This document shows, piece after piece, positions 63,236 through 64,000 of a stretch of 64,000 nucleotides of DNA. The notes under the pieces are model-generated. The model was not told the DNA's origin, did not search any database, and saw nothing but the letters and a program-made list of their open reading frames with translations. Position 1 is the stretch's first letter. Every line of letters starts with the position of its first letter. The stretch comes from Paraspadella gotoi (taxonomy: Eukaryota; Chaetognatha), in NCBI GenBank assembly GCA_051294375.1, contig CM119268.1:306415-370414 (forward strand). The letters are read 5' to 3'. Both the position numbers and the translations under genes were made by a program.

Positions 63236-64000
63236 NNNNNNNNNNNNNNNNNNNNNTCTCTCTCTCTCTCTCTCTCTCTCTCTAAAATCCCCGGGGAAAA
63301 AGTTGATGGACGTCAAGTTTGTAGGAGATAAGGCAGGACCAGAGAAAAGATACGGTGCTATCAAGAGAAGAATAGAGAGGGAGAGAGAGGAAAAAAGAGA
63401 AAGAGTTAGGAAAAACGAGAGGGAGACATAGCAAAAAGAGAGGGAAAGATAGGAAAAAAGTTTGGGAGAGAGAGAGGAAAATAGAGAAGGAGAGATAGGA
63501 AAAAAGAGAGGGAGAGATGATAAAATGAGAGGGAGAGATAAGAAAAAATAAAAGTGGAAATCTCACTATCACTCACTCTACATCTCGCTTTATTTATCTC
63601 TCTCTCTCTCTCTCTCTCTCTNNNNNNNNNNNNNNNNNNNNNNNNNNNNNNNNNNNNNNNNNNNNNNNNNNNNNNNNNNNNNNNNNNNNNNNNNNNNNNN
63701 NNNNNNNNNNNNNNNNNNNNNNNNNNNNNNNNNNNNNNNNNNNNNNNNNNNNNNNNNNNNNNNNNNNNNNNNNNNNNNNNNNNNNNNNNNNNNNNNNNNN
63801 NNNNNNNNNNNNNNNNNNNNNNNNNNNNNNNNNNNNNNNNCGTCGTCGTCGTCATCGTCGTCATCGTCATTTTCGTGTTCGTTGTACAGGAAAAACGTAT
63901 TTAAAAAAGAAAGTAAGAATATTGAACGAATTTTTAACTAAGTAACATTTTAACAAACAATTTTCAAAAAAGTTGTGAAAATGTTTTAAAAATATATATT
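58617..64000. repeat. Large inverted duplication 2 (palindrome, over 5.3 kb, runs off the window)
   Basis: Left arm 58617-61451 and right arm 61477-64000, meeting at a 25-N gap (61452-61476) inside a TC|GA array. Mirrored blocks: cgcgagctccttgactgagg (60789) against cttcgagtcaaggagctcgc (62062); gacgacgccagcatcacgtg (61338) against cacgtgattgctggcgtcgt (61505); and tatatttttaaaacattttc (58621) against the last bases of the window. The right arm carries further gaps (61741-62028, 62673-62915, 63236-63256, 63622-63840), mostly where the left arm has simple repeats. Long frames here are repeat translations. Confidence 0.88.
61016..61305. repeat. (GAC)n and GGAGGA arrays within the left arm
   Basis: Cgacgacgac with rare tacgac/aacgac variants at 61016-61143, purine GGAGGAGGA at 61180-61260, and (GAC)n again at 61272-61303. 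The mirror TC/GTC versions are at 61558-61740. Confidence 0.92.

Overview
This is animal nuclear DNA, most likely from an invertebrate. It has spliced genes with GT-AG introns, a compositionally AT-rich background, very many long (GA)n/(TC)n and other microsatellites, dispersed non-autonomous repeats, and N-filled assembly gaps. There are long TTAGGG arrays. That telomere unit is shared by vertebrates and many non-insect invertebrates, so it argues against most insects, but the sequence alone does not name the species. There are no prokaryotic operons. Gene density is low: only three genes can be reconstructed with confidence, and all three were assembled here by matching splice phases by eye.

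Layout: 1-14.4 kb is repeats only (polypyrimidine/polypurine tracts, a 22-bp satellite, SINE-like pieces, two copies of a dispersed element). 14.77-18.08 kb (+) holds a six-exon zinc-dependent alcohol dehydrogenase of the class III-like (glutathione-dependent formaldehyde dehydrogenase) family. 18.99-19.96 kb is a near-palindromic foldback element. 20.47-25.77 kb (-) holds a three-exon gene for a 1681-residue protein that joins an XK-related (XKR, lipid scramblase family) membrane domain to an ankyrin-like segment, a pseudokinase and a KEN domain like those of RNase L/IRE1, followed by a coiled coil. I know of no described family with this order, and it is the most striking item in the window. 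26-29.5 kb is mobile-element debris, including a Ty3/gypsy-type integrase fragment. 29.6-34.9 kb is two long degenerate TTAGGG arrays ending at a 100-N gap. 36.6-40.56 kb (+) holds a seven-exon monocarboxylate-transporter-like (SLC16/MCT) MFS gene with a possible in-frame stop at one splice junction. 40.6-50.5 kb is repeats and gaps. 50.5-53.9 kb and 58.6-64.0 kb are two large inverted duplications, separated by simple repeats.

The three genes are on different strands, far apart and separated by repeats, so nothing suggests a shared pathway. The TTAGGG arrays, the 100-N gap directly after them and the two inverted duplications all raise the question of whether parts of this scaffold are misjoined or contain chimeric reads. 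The exon models, by contrast, are internally consistent in frame, splice phase and family length.
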